64,000 nucleotides of DNA. Origin: Caballeronia mineralivorans PML1(12). Lineage in GTDB: Bacteria > Pseudomonadota > Gammaproteobacteria > Burkholderiales > Burkholderiaceae. Position 1 is the first letter of the stretch; every line of letters begins with the position of its first letter. Positions 51,029 through 59,936 of the stretch are shown piece after piece. Position numbers and translations under genes: made by a program. The notes beneath the pieces are model-generated. The model saw nothing but the letters and a program-made list of their open reading frames with translations. It had not been told where the DNA came from and ran no database searches. The DNA is taken from positions 1-64,000 of the forward strand of contig NZ_AEJF01000041.1 in assembly GCF_001028175.1 (NCBI RefSeq). The letters run 5' to 3'.

Positions 51029-52650
51029 GTTGCGTGCGCCCCGAAGGAAGTCCCCTTGGGGGACTCGTTGGAAGAACGGGAAAGTTGAATCAGGTGATGA
51101 AGCTCTTCGGCGTTGCCGAGATTGGCGCGATCAATGGTATTGACGACGCAGCCATCGACCACGATCGAGACCCGGTCGCATAAGCGCAGCAGTTCATCCA
51201 GATCCGAGGAAACGATGAGGACACCTGTGCCGTCCCGGGCGGCGTCCTGGACCACACCGTAGATTTCCTCGCGCGCGCCCACGTCGACACCGACCGTGGG
51301 TTCATCAAGGAGAAGGAGTTTTGGCCGCGGTCGATCCCACTTGGCAAAGACTACTTTCTGTTGATTTCCTCCTGACAGGAACTTGACGTAGGTGGAAGAA
51401 TCCGGCGCTTTCACGGCCAGCTTTTTCATCGCGCTTCGCGCCTGTTGCACGGCTGCCTGGCTGCGCAGCCAACCCCACCGGGAAAAATGCGGCAACCGCG
51501 GCAAGGTCAGGTTTCGCTCGATGGAGTGATCGAGGACCAGTCCCTGCAGGTGGCGGTCCTCAGGCACGAGCGCGACGCCCAGTTTGATGGCCTTGGCAGG
51601 CGTAATACGGGAGAGCGGCCGGTCGTCGATAACAATAGCGCCAGTTTCAACCGGTCTGAGTCCGAAGATGGTTTGCAGGATCTCGGTGCGGCCGCTGCCG
51701 ATCAATCCCGCGAGTCCATGGATCTCGCCCTTGCGGACCGTGAGGTCGACATCATGAAGCCGGTCGTTGCCTGCTTTGGATAACGTAAGGATGGGCGCTA
51801 CGGTCACGGATGCCAGCTCACATCCTGCTGCAGGAAAATCGCTCGCCGAGCCCACAGGGGTTCTTTCCCGGGCATGCAAGGCGGCGTGGCCGGGGCCAAT
51901 AATTGCTGCGACCAGTTGCTTCATGTCGGTTTCCGCCGTTGGAAACAAGCCGACGTTCATGCCGTCACGGAACACCGTGACGCGCTGGGAAATACGAAAC
52001 ACCTCGTTTAACCGGTGGGTCACATAGATCACACCCACGCCGCGATCCGTCACGGTGCGGATGGCTTCGAAGAGGATCTGTTCCTCGCCCCCGGTCAGCG
52101 CCGAGGTGGGTTCGTCGAGAATCAGGATTCGCACGTCTCCCATCAACGCCTTGCAGATCTCCGTCATCTGCCGATACGCGAAGGGGAGGGAACCCACGGG
52201 TGTGCGTGCATCGAGCGGGATGCCATGTGCTTTAAGAAAGTCGCTGACCATGGTCATGAGCTCGCGTTTTTTCACGAAACCCAAACGCGTGCGCGGCTCT
52301 CGTCCCAGCATCAGGTTGGCGCCGACGGACAAGGATTCGACCAGGCTCAGGTCCTGATAGACGACGGCAATACCCGCATCGCGGGATTTTGCCGGGGAAT
52401 CGAACGCCACTCTCTGGCCGGCGATCTCGATGGACCCCTCATCGTAAGCATGAACACCGCTCAGGATCTTGATCAGCGTTGACTTCCCGGCACCGTTCTC
52501 GCCCAGCAACGCGTGGACTTCTCCGGGAAGTACTTCGAGGTTGACGCCGCGAAGCGCTTGCACGCCGCCAAATCGCTTGGTGACGCCCGCAACACGGATC
52601 AATGGCACCTGAGGCGATGAAGCGGCCGCGACCGCAACCGGTTCACTCAT
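51025..52650 (-). CDS. Sugar ABC transporter ATP-binding protein (RbsA/MglA-like)
   Basis: Double ATPase of 541 residues. The first domain has Walker A GENGAGKST near 55, and Walker B with LILDEPTSALTGGE. The second, as in RbsA, has a degenerate Walker A (LIGSGRTEIL near 318), signature FLSGGNQQKVVFAKW and LLLLDEPTVGVDVGA. ATG 52650 with AAGGAG upstream is used over 52674. First gene of the importer operon, divergent from an AraC regulator, which fits a sugar uptake system. Confidence 0.93.
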   Translation of the reverse strand: MSEPVAVAAASSPQVPLIRVAGVTKRFGGVQALRGVNLEVLPGEVHALLGENGAGKSTLIKILSGVHAYDEGSIEIAGQRVAFDSPAKSRDAGIAVVYQDLSLVESLSVGANLMLGREPRTRLGFVKKRELMTMVSDFLKAHGIPLDARTPVGSLPFAYRQMTEICKALMGDVRILILDEPTSALTGGEEQILFEAIRTVTDRGVGVIYVTHRLNEVFRISQRVTVFRDGMNVGLFPTAETDMKQLVAAIIGPGHAALHARERTPVGSASDFPAAGCELASVTVAPILTLSKAGNDRLHDVDLTVRKGEIHGLAGLIGSGRTEILQTIFGLRPVETGAIVIDDRPLSRITPAKAIKLGVALVPEDRHLQGLVLDHSIERNLTLPRLPHFSRWGWLRSQAAVQQARSAMKKLAVKAPDSSTYVKFLSGGNQQKVVFAKWDRPRPKLLLLDEPTVGVDVGAREEIYGVVQDAARDGTGVLIVSSDLDELLRLCDRVSIVVDGCVVNTIDRANLGNAEELHHLIQLSRSSNESPKGTSFGAHAT

Positions 52651-52919
52651 CTCGCTTGTCTCCTTCGTCTGCATGACGAAATTCTTTTATGCATTTTGCG
52701 AATTTTTTGCTATTGATCGCAAAACGCTGTTGTGATCTTCTCATCGGTTAAATGATGAGTCAATAACATTTTCGGGCATTACAGCGTTATTAATGGCGTC
52801 TAGATGTGATGATCGTATCTTCTTATGTAACTATCATTTCGTTTTCGCGTTTCTGGTAAACCCGGCTTAATGGTGCTTCTGAACTAACTCGAGACTCGAC
52901 TTGCGATAGTCTCTGAGAC
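52651..52919. promoter_or_regulatory. Divergent promoter region, ABC importer / AraC
   Basis: About 270 AT-rich bases without a gene, holding both promoters. GATGATCGTATC and several GATC/TGATG-like motifs repeat here, but no confident operator was assigned. Confidence 0.35.
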
Positions 52920-53768
52920 ATGAAGGCAACTCCAAGTCACTACTGTCGAGTGTTCGGCTCGCCCTGGGCGGATGTCTATTGCACGGACATCGACAGTGCT
53001 CGTCACTACGGCAAGCACTGGCATGCAACCTTCGGCCTCGGCCTTCTGGAAAACGGCGCGCAAAGCTCCGCTAGCGGTCAGGGGCAGGTGGAGGCCTATG
53101 CGGGCAACCTGATCACGACCAATCCCGGTGAGGTGCATGACGGCCGCCCGATTGGCGGCGCTTCGCGTCGCTGGCGCATGGTGTATCTGGAACCCGGGGT
53201 GATTGCTTCCATGCTGGGCGATCCTCGGTCTCGCACCGCTTCCGATGTGGCGCTCACGCGTCCTGTTATAGAAGACCCGCGACTCAGTGCTGCGCTGCGG
53301 CAACTGTTTCGGCGCGTTGAGAACTGCGGCGCTGAGCGGCAGTCGACCAGCGCCAATGTCCTCGCGTGCGAAGAGTCCCTGGTCCAGACCTGCGCGCTTC
53401 TGCTGAATGTCCATTCCACTGTTCCACCCGCTCGCGAGATTGGCGGGGACCTGAGGCAGGTTCGCGAACGGCTTGGCGATGACTTGCTGAATCCGCCGAC
53501 GCTAAGCGAACTGGCCACGATGGCGGGCTTAAGCAAATATCAAGTCCTGCGCCGCTTTGAAAAGATCTATGGTGTGCCGCCGCATTCCTGGCTGTTGCAC
53601 CAACGCGCCGAGCGAGCTCGAAGCCTCATTCGCGAAGGGTTAAGCCTGGCGCAGGCGGCGGCGTCGTGTGGTTTCGCTGATCAAAGCCACATGACGCGCC
53701 TTTTCGTTCGTCAGTTCGGATTCACGCCCGGTGCCTGGCAGAAAGCTGCCGTGCGCGCGCTGCAATAA
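52920..53768 (+). CDS. AraC-family transcriptional regulator
   Basis: Regulator of 282 residues. The N-terminal cupin ligand domain covers about 25-150 (HATFGLGLLENGA, GNLITTNPGEVHDGRP). The AraC DNA-binding domain is at about 180-280, with two helix-turn-helices, TLSELATMAGLSKYQVLRRF and LAQAAASCGFADQSHMTRLF, and the final RQFGFTPGAW. It is divergent from the sugar ABC operon and probably controls it. The effector could be the transported sugar. Confidence 0.92.
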   Translation: MKATPSHYCRVFGSPWADVYCTDIDSARHYGKHWHATFGLGLLENGAQSSASGQGQVEAYAGNLITTNPGEVHDGRPIGGASRRWRMVYLEPGVIASMLGDPRSRTASDVALTRPVIEDPRLSAALRQLFRRVENCGAERQSTSANVLACEESLVQTCALLLNVHSTVPPAREIGGDLRQVRERLGDDLLNPPTLSELATMAGLSKYQVLRRFEKIYGVPPHSWLLHQRAERARSLIREGLSLAQAAASCGFADQSHMTRLFVRQFGFTPGAWQKAAVRALQ

Positions 53769-53833
53769 CGTTCAAGACGAGCGCCGGAGTGGACAGCGAC
53801 ACTGGGCCACCTACTTGAAGGAGGTCTGGATTC

Positions 53834-54634
53834 ATGGACGCTTATGTACACGGTTATCAATCGCATGAGAACGATCGCTTGCAAAACCAGGCGCGAACGC
53901 TGACTGACCTGCTGCACTTCGACACGCTTTATCCTGCCGGCCACACCGTGCTGGAGGCGGGATGCGGCGTCGGCGCGCAGACGGTTACGCTGGCTCAGCG
54001 CAGCCCGGATGCACGATTCACCTCGATCGATATTCGCCCGGAATCAATCGACGCAGCCCGGCAAAAAATCAATGCAGCGGGACTCACGAACGTTACGTTC
54101 CAGCACGCCGATATATTTTCGCTACCGTTCAACGCAAGTTCTTTCGATCACGTTTTTGTTTGCTTCGTGCTGGAGCATCTCGCGCGGCCCATCGAGGTGC
54201 TTACGTTGCTCAAGCGTCTGCTCAAGCCGGGTGGAACGATCACGGTCATTGAAGGGGATCATGGCTCGGCGTATTTTCATCCGGACAGTCATGCTGCGCG
54301 GGCGGCCATTCAATGCCAAATCACGTTGCAGCAGCAGGCAGGAGGCAATGCGCTTATCGGCAGGCAGTTATATCCGCTGATGACCGCGACGGGTTTCGAT
54401 AAGGTTCGCGTGTCGCCTCGCATGGTCTACGTGGACTCGAGCCGGCCTGATCTGGTCGATGGATTCACGAGGAAGACGTTTACCGCGATGATCGAGGGCG
54501 TTCGCGCGCCAGCGATATCGGCCGGCCTGATCAAACCGGAAGATTTCGATGACGGCATCAGAGACCTTTATCGAACCACGCAGGCAGATGGGGTGTTCTG
54601 CTATACGTTCTTTAAGGGCGTGGGGCAGAGGTAA
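53834..54634 (+). CDS. Class I SAM-dependent methyltransferase
   Basis: Methyltransferase of 266 residues. The SAM loop is VLEAGCGVGAQTVTLA near residues 38-53, the acidic residue TSIDIRPES near 66, and HADIFSLPFNASSFDHVFVCF is motif post I-II. It is similar to ubiquinone/menaquinone or arsenite-type small-molecule methyltransferases. A strong GAAGGAGG ribosome binding site precedes the ATG. Substrate unknown. Confidence 0.9.
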   Translation: MDAYVHGYQSHENDRLQNQARTLTDLLHFDTLYPAGHTVLEAGCGVGAQTVTLAQRSPDARFTSIDIRPESIDAARQKINAAGLTNVTFQHADIFSLPFNASSFDHVFVCFVLEHLARPIEVLTLLKRLLKPGGTITVIEGDHGSAYFHPDSHAARAAIQCQITLQQQAGGNALIGRQLYPLMTATGFDKVRVSPRMVYVDSSRPDLVDGFTRKTFTAMIEGVRAPAISAGLIKPEDFDDGIRDLYRTTQADGVFCYTFFKGVGQR

Positions 54635-54757
54635 GCGGGGCGGCGGATCGATTGGGCTCCATGTAATGGCACGCAGAGCCGCGGAACGAAGATCTTCCGC
54701 GGTTAGCGCCGCCCAGGCGTCGACGCGGACCATTCCTAAGCTTTTGCAAGCAACTGA

Positions 54758-55372
54758 TCACGCAGCTTGTGCCGCTGCTTCCGCTTCAAGCGCTGCTTGT
54801 ACGGTCGCACGCCTGCCGACCCGGCCCATATAACTCACGATCGACGGCCACCGGCCGAGATCGATTGAGAAAAAACGAGTCCAGCGAAGTACCGTAAAAA
54901 GGTAAGCGTCGGCCACGCTGAATTGCGCACCCAACAAATAGTCATGCTGATTCAGGACCGATGCGACCTGGTCTAGTCGCTTGAACAGCTTGTCCTTGAA
55001 AATCGCCTTGACCGTGTCTGGAATTTCCGCGTTGAAGAGTGGGCTCAACCCTGCGTGAATTTCACTGGTGATGAAATTCAACCATTCCTGCAAACGCGTT
55101 CGCTCCCACGTGCCGTTCGCGGGCGCAAGCCTTGCCTCGGGCTTCAGGTCTGCGAGATATTGAACGATCGCCGCGCCTTCCGTCAGCACTTCGCCGTTAT
55201 CGATTTCCAGTGCAGCCACGTAGCCTTTCGGATTGATCGAAAGAAAGTCGCGGCCGTCAGCCGTCTTTTTGGTTTTGTTGTTCACCCTGACTAACTCAAA
55301 CGGAAGATTCAATTCGCGCAGGACGATATGCGGCGACAACGAGCAGGTCTCGGCAGCGAAATATAACTTCAT
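54758..55372 (-). CDS. Glutathione S-transferase
   Basis: Beta/GstA-type GST of 204 residues. The N-terminus reads MKLYFAAETCSLSPHIVLRE, with the Cys-Ser active-site pair near residues 10-11, then VLTEGAAIVQYLAD (glutathione site) and C-terminal FSVADAYLFTVLRW, the conserved helix cap. ATG 55372 is used. Its promoter region has been split from the divergent HxlR gene by an IS4-family element. Confidence 0.92.
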   Translation of the reverse strand: MKLYFAAETCSLSPHIVLRELNLPFELVRVNNKTKKTADGRDFLSINPKGYVAALEIDNGEVLTEGAAIVQYLADLKPEARLAPANGTWERTRLQEWLNFITSEIHAGLSPLFNAEIPDTVKAIFKDKLFKRLDQVASVLNQHDYLLGAQFSVADAYLFTVLRWTRFFSIDLGRWPSIVSYMGRVGRRATVQAALEAEAAAQAA

Positions 55373-55405
55373 GCACACCTCGTTCAAGATTCGGAGCGCA
55401 GAGTG

Positions 55406-55415
55406 TGGCTAGGTC
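55406..55415. repeat. Target-site duplication, left copy
   Basis: TGGCTAGGTC occurs directly left of the element and again directly right of it at 56943-56952. This is the 10-bp duplication made on insertion. Confidence 0.9.
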
Positions 55416-56942
55416 GAATGGCACTTACTTAAGCCCGTGGCACGTGCCCATATTTTCGGACGCGCTCGCGTGCGATGTGACGAGGCTCTTTCAGCCATGG
55501 GTAAGACTTCGGTCTTCGTTTGCGCATTCGTGGTTCGATGCGACCGGGACGATTCCCAACGCAAGGCTGCGCGATCAGGTTGAACAGGAGACTCTGGTCG
55601 TGGGTTGCTGCCAGACCTCGGGCCAGCCATTCAGTCCATAACTGCACGGTGTGTTTGAAACTCAGTGTTCTCGGATCGGTGGCATAGTGGCTCGCGGCCT
55701 GAGCCATCAGCAACCGAATCACGTTATAGGCCAGCAGATGGACCCAAATCTCCTTCTCGTTCATGTGGGCAGTCTGGCAATGCAGTACGTCCATACCCAT
55801 CGTCGTCTTGATGTTACGTAGATCCAGTTCCACGTTCCAACGCCTGGCGTACAACTGCGAGAGCTCCTGTTTGCTGGTCTTGCGTGCATCAAGCATCGTG
55901 GTGACCAGCACCCGGTGATGCAGCCTGGACTCGCGCACCATCAGTTCATCGGGGAAGGCCTGGTACTGCTCACGCGTCATCCAGTCGGGACGCTGCCGGG
56001 GTTTGGGCCACGTCACAATGTGATCGCGCATGCCCAGCGACTTGCCTCGCCGAAAGTCGGTGCGGCGCGCCCCATGCTGTTCCATCACGACATCCACTCC
56101 GGCGGCGATCATTGAGGCCATCAGAAAGTAGTGGCAATACAAGGCATCGGCGACGATCACATCACCTTTGCGAAACGTATCTTGCAGCATGCGAAACGCC
56201 GTCAGCTCCCCGCTGCCTTTGCCCGCGTACGTTCCGACACTCGCCTCCAGCACTGCGCCGCTTGCCAGACAGATCACCGCAACCAGATAGGCTAACGGAA
56301 ATCCCACTCCTTCAGCCTGAGAACTGGACTGCGGGAAGCGGGCCTGGTTCGACGGCGTATCGGGCATCGAGATCCCTGTCCCGTCAACCAGCTTGACCGG
56401 GCGCCCGCGCCACGTCCAGGCCGCTCTGGCCTGCTCGTGCAGTTGACGTCCTGTCTCGCGCGTCAACTCCCGCACCATCGTCAGAGGCAGTCTCTGGCGA
56501 GCGCGGCAGTAGCCTCCCGTACGCACACTCATGGGTCGCAGCCCGTCGGCAGCTCGCTGCGCAGCCCACCCGTTGACCGCCTTCTGACAGGAGGCGTCCT
56601 CTTCCAGCGCCTGGCGCATGAACATCGACAGTGTCACCGTCGGCGGATACAGCCGTTCCCGATGTTCTGGCAAATGCGCTTCCGTTATGTCCAACAGCTC
56701 CGGGCTCGTCAATATGTTGAAGTAGTCAACCGCCTGGGCCCTGCGTGCCCGGCTTTGAACGCCGCCTAGTGTTTGCCTGTGATGACTTCGTGCATTACGA
56801 TCCATGGGGGCTGGTCCTTGGAATGAGACGGGTGTTTGCCTGGTAACAACCATCCTATCAATCCCTGGATCAGCCTCCTCCGTTTCTCTTCAAGTACTTA
56901 CCCGCGTCTTCTCCTCCATGCTGGCTTAAGTAAGTGCCATTC
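55416..56942 (-). mobile_element. Complete IS4-family insertion sequence, 1,527 bp
   Basis: Both ends carry the 20-bp perfect terminal inverted repeat GAATGGCACTTACTTAAGCC (55416-55435 and the complement at 56923-56942), flanked by the 10-bp duplication TGGCTAGGTC. The transposase occupies nearly all of it. The exact duplication and intact gene indicate recent insertion and probable activity. It sits between divergent GST and HxlR genes, whose original gap would have been only about 107 bp. Confidence 0.95.
55429..56805 (-). CDS. IS4-family transposase
   Basis: DDE transposase of 458 residues. The first aspartate is in VKLVDGTGISMPDTP, the second in GDVIVADALYCHYF, and the glutamate is in the Y-(2)-R-(3)-E-(6)-K signature YARRWNVELDLRNIK, diagnostic of IS4. 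The gene has no frameshift or stop. ATG 56805 is chosen; an in-frame start at 56853 is possible. The stop lies inside the left terminal repeat. Confidence 0.93.
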   Translation of the reverse strand: MDRNARSHHRQTLGGVQSRARRAQAVDYFNILTSPELLDITEAHLPEHRERLYPPTVTLSMFMRQALEEDASCQKAVNGWAAQRAADGLRPMSVRTGGYCRARQRLPLTMVRELTRETGRQLHEQARAAWTWRGRPVKLVDGTGISMPDTPSNQARFPQSSSQAEGVGFPLAYLVAVICLASGAVLEASVGTYAGKGSGELTAFRMLQDTFRKGDVIVADALYCHYFLMASMIAAGVDVVMEQHGARRTDFRRGKSLGMRDHIVTWPKPRQRPDWMTREQYQAFPDELMVRESRLHHRVLVTTMLDARKTSKQELSQLYARRWNVELDLRNIKTTMGMDVLHCQTAHMNEKEIWVHLLAYNVIRLLMAQAASHYATDPRTLSFKHTVQLWTEWLARGLAATHDQSLLFNLIAQPCVGNRPGRIEPRMRKRRPKSYPWLKEPRHIARERVRKYGHVPRA

Positions 56943-56952
56943 TGGCTAGGTC
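56943..56952. repeat. Target-site duplication, right copy
   Basis: Second copy of TGGCTAGGTC, matching 55406-55415 exactly. Confidence 0.9.
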
Positions 56953-57016
56953 GGTTCTTCTTGTAAAGAAGGCAGACTTTTGTTATCTAGGTACAAAAAC
57001 TATACCGGGTGATGCG

Positions 57017-57343
57017 GTGAAAGAGAATGTATCGGGTTGTTCGGTCGAAGAGGCCATGAGACTGCTTGGCGGACGTTGGCGATTGCTTCTCGCCTCGTTT
57101 CTTCTCGATGGGCCAAAGAGATTTAACGAACTGCGCCGCCATGTTCCGAACATTTCGCAGCGAATGCTGACGCTCGACTTGCGCGCTTTAGAGGAGGCTG
57201 GCCTGGTCAAACGCACGGTCTATCCCGAGGTTCCGGTCAAGGTGGAATACAGCCTGACTGTAGAGGGCGAGCGCTTACGAAAAATCGTCTCGGTGCTGCA
57301 GGAATTTGGGTTATGGCTGAAGGATAGGAAGACTGCGACCTAG
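57017..57343 (+). CDS. HxlR-family transcriptional regulator
   Basis: Winged-helix regulator of 108 residues starting at GTG 57017. The HxlR signature is visible in ALRR-like order: LLGGRWRLLLASFLLDG, KRFNELRRHVPNISQRMLTL, DLRALEEAGLVKR and VPVKVEYSLT. It is divergent from the GST gene, its likely target, and sits just beyond the IS element, which may have changed control of both genes. HxlR types often respond to electrophiles or quinones. Confidence 0.88.
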   Translation: MKENVSGCSVEEAMRLLGGRWRLLLASFLLDGPKRFNELRRHVPNISQRMLTLDLRALEEAGLVKRTVYPEVPVKVEYSLTVEGERLRKIVSVLQEFGLWLKDRKTAT

Positions 57344-57377
57344 GCTCCGGACAGCCCAAACCAGGCACTAGTTAACG

Positions 57378-58697
57378 TTAAGCGCTCGGAAGACCAGGAA
57401 TATCGACACCGAACGTCTGGAGCAACAGGACCGCGTTAAGCGACAGCACCGCAACGGCAGCGAAAATGGCTGCGAATTTGATCAGCGTCCGGTTTTTGTA
57501 CGAACCCATGACGTCCGTCCTGCACGTGAACCAGACGAGTGCTGCCATGGGAAACGGCAGCGCAAGACTCAGCACGACCTGGCTCATGATCAGCGCTTGC
57601 GTTGCATTCACGCCGAGCCAGACCACGACGAAGCTAGGGACCATCGTGATCGCGCGACGCAGCCATAGCGGAATGCGGAATCCGACGAACCCTTGCATGA
57701 TCATTTGACCGGCCATGGTTCCCACGACCGAACTTGAAATGCCCGATGCGATCAACGACAAGAGAAAAATGCCCGCAGCGGCAATACCAAGCAGCGGCGC
57801 AAGCGTGTGATAGGCGGTTTCGATCTCGGCCACTTCCGGATGACCTGAGTGAAAAGCGCCGGATGCCATGATCACCATTGCCATGTTGATCATGCCTGCA
57901 ATAGTCAGTGCAATGATCACTTCCACGTTTGAGAACGTGAGCAGCCTTTTGCGTTCGGCTTCGGTCTGGGGAGGCAGGCGGCCCTGGGTGAGCCCGGAAT
58001 GAAGAAACAGCGCGTGCGGCATGACCGTCGCGCCGATGATGCCCACGGCGATGGTCACGGCTTGCGCGTCGGGCAATTCGGGTTTGAACAGATGCAGCCC
58101 GACCTGAAACCACGCGACAGGCGCGATAAAAAGCTCCGCCAGATACGACAACCCGATAATGCCGACCAGCGCGCCGATGATCAGCTCCAGCGGCCGGTAT
58201 CCCGCTTTCTCGAAGAACAATAAGCCATAGGTTATGACGGCCGTGACGATCATGCCGATCAACAACGGCATGTGAAAAAGCAGGCTAAGCCCGATCGCGC
58301 CACCCAGGAATTCGGCCAGATCGGTGGCCATGGCCGCGACTTCGCTTACGCCCCACATCACATAAACGAGCGGTTTCGGTAAGTAATCCCGGCATAGCTC
58401 GGCCAGATTTCGACCGGTGACGATTCCCAGTTTTGCGGAAAGTGCCTGGAATAGCATGGCAATGACGTTCGCCAGCAGCACAACCCACAATAATCCATAC
58501 CCGTATCGCGCGCCGGCCTGGATATTGGTCGCGAAATTGCCCGGATCCATATAAGCGACGGAGACCACTACCGCCGGCCCGGCAAAGGGCAGGAGCACGG
58601 ACCAGCCCGTGCGGCGGCCTTCCAGCACATCGCGCATGGCCAGGGTCGTACTGTCGCTCATTGATCGACTAGTTTCAACGCGGACTCGGTCATCCAT
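57378..58697 (-). CDS. mntH: NRAMP-family divalent metal transporter
   Basis: Proton-coupled manganese/iron importer of 439 residues with 11 to 12 membrane helices. Metal-binding motifs are DPGNFATN in helix 1 near 53-60 and MPHALFLHSGL in helix 6 near 239-249, as in MntH. The N-terminus at 58697 is uncertain; ATG 58661 is an alternative. It is divergent from a YncE-like propeller gene across a foldable inverted repeat. No mntR gene is visible. Confidence 0.92.
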   Translation of the reverse strand: MDDRVRVETSRSMSDSTTLAMRDVLEGRRTGWSVLLPFAGPAVVVSVAYMDPGNFATNIQAGARYGYGLLWVVLLANVIAMLFQALSAKLGIVTGRNLAELCRDYLPKPLVYVMWGVSEVAAMATDLAEFLGGAIGLSLLFHMPLLIGMIVTAVITYGLLFFEKAGYRPLELIIGALVGIIGLSYLAELFIAPVAWFQVGLHLFKPELPDAQAVTIAVGIIGATVMPHALFLHSGLTQGRLPPQTEAERKRLLTFSNVEVIIALTIAGMINMAMVIMASGAFHSGHPEVAEIETAYHTLAPLLGIAAAGIFLLSLIASGISSSVVGTMAGQMIMQGFVGFRIPLWLRRAITMVPSFVVVWLGVNATQALIMSQVVLSLALPFPMAALVWFTCRTDVMGSYKNRTLIKFAAIFAAVAVLSLNAVLLLQTFGVDIPGLPSA

Positions 58698-58775
58698 TGC
58701 TTGATTCGATACGTTAGAGATAAGGTTCGTTTCGTGGCGACGGGCTTGGCGCTCGCCACGGCGGCATTACATGCA

Positions 58776-58828
58776 GTGTTTCGATAGCTTTCTGTCGGTT
58801 TCACCAGCGCGTTAAGCTATCAAAGCAC
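58776..58828. repeat. Imperfect 15-bp inverted repeat between divergent genes
   Basis: Left arm 58776-58790 and right arm 58814-58828 match at 13 of 15 positions, with GATAGCTT / AAGCTATC as the core and a 23-base gap. It lies in the intergenic region of mntH and the propeller gene, 44 bases before the latter's ATG, a suitable place for an operator or a leader structure. Function is inferred. Confidence 0.6.
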
Positions 58829-58871
58829 AGTTTTGGCCTTTTCGGGCTCCCTCGTTGTTATTCCTTTCAAT

Positions 58872-59879
58872 ATGCTTAGCACTGCAATCAGAAGCCTTTC
58901 AGTGGCGGCGGTCGTCGGCCTGCTTTTCCAACACCTCGCTTTAGCAGATACTCCGGCCGCGCCGAAGGTTATCGTGCTGGATTCCGGCGAGGCGCAACTG
59001 ACGTTAATTGATGAAGCAAAACGACAGGTCCTGGCTACCGAACCAACAGGTAAAGAACCCCATCACCTGATGATTACGCCGGACAGCAGTTCGCTTATTG
59101 TCGCCGACTCTGTGTCGAATGATCTGATCTTTGTCGATCCGCGCAGCGGCAAGGTACAAAAACGGGTTGAAAACATAGAAGATCCGTACCAGCTCGGTTT
59201 TTCTCCCGACCACAAATGGTTCGTCACCGCTGGTTTGCGGCTGGACCGGGTCGATATCTATAAATACGACGGCCACGACCTCACGCTTGCAAAGCGTGTC
59301 CCACTCGGGAAAACGCCTAGCCACATGACGTTTTCTTCTGACGCGAGCACGGTATTCGTCACGTTGCAGGATTCAGGCGAACTCGCTGCAATCGATCTGG
59401 CCACTCAAACGGTGAAGTGGAAGATGCCGGTCGGGAACACGCCGGCCGGTCTCTGGATGACGCCGGGCGATCGGAACCTGCTGGTCGGCATGACGGGCGA
59501 AGACGACGTTGCCGTTGTTGACTGGCATAAGCAGCAAGTCATAAAACGCATTCAGACTGGCAAAGGCGCGCACAACTTTCGCAATCTGGACGACGGCAAA
59601 CACATTGCCGTGACCAATCGCGTGGCCAGCACAATCAGCATCCTGGACTACACAACGTTGGAGAAGGTTGGCGATATCACGGGCTTATTGCCCGGACCCG
59701 ACGACATGGAACTGTCTGCCGATCGTAAAACTCTTTGGGTGACATTCCGGTTTGCGCGTCATGTCGGCGTGATCGATCTCGCCAGCCGCAAACTAATCGA
59801 CACCATCGCGGTCGGACGTTCTCCGCATGGGCTTTATTTTGCGGACCGGGCGCCTGTGTACGCACCGAATCCGGATTGA
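58872..59879 (+). CDS. YncE-like beta-propeller protein (exported)
   Basis: Secreted seven-blade propeller of 335 residues. A signal peptide ends LALA near residue 26. Repeats of the type PHHLMITPDSSSLIVADSVSNDLIFVDPRSGKV (about 60-92, in segments) recur roughly every 40 residues, such as PSHMTFSSDASTVFVTLQDSG, PAGLWMTPGDRNLLVG and GPDDMELSADRKTLWVTF, as in YncE. E. coli YncE is iron-regulated and binds DNA in vitro, with uncertain role. ATG 58872 is chosen for its signal peptide. It is 57 bases upstream of the hydroxylase gene and may be co-transcribed. Confidence 0.82.
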   Translation: MLSTAIRSLSVAAVVGLLFQHLALADTPAAPKVIVLDSGEAQLTLIDEAKRQVLATEPTGKEPHHLMITPDSSSLIVADSVSNDLIFVDPRSGKVQKRVENIEDPYQLGFSPDHKWFVTAGLRLDRVDIYKYDGHDLTLAKRVPLGKTPSHMTFSSDASTVFVTLQDSGELAAIDLATQTVKWKMPVGNTPAGLWMTPGDRNLLVGMTGEDDVAVVDWHKQQVIKRIQTGKGAHNFRNLDDGKHIAVTNRVASTISILDYTTLEKVGDITGLLPGPDDMELSADRKTLWVTFRFARHVGVIDLASRKLIDTIAVGRSPHGLYFADRAPVYAPNPD

Positions 59880-59936
59880 CATGCGCGGCGCTTTAATTCC
59901 CCTCGGTTCATTTTCAGGTAGTGCAAGAGGACCTCT

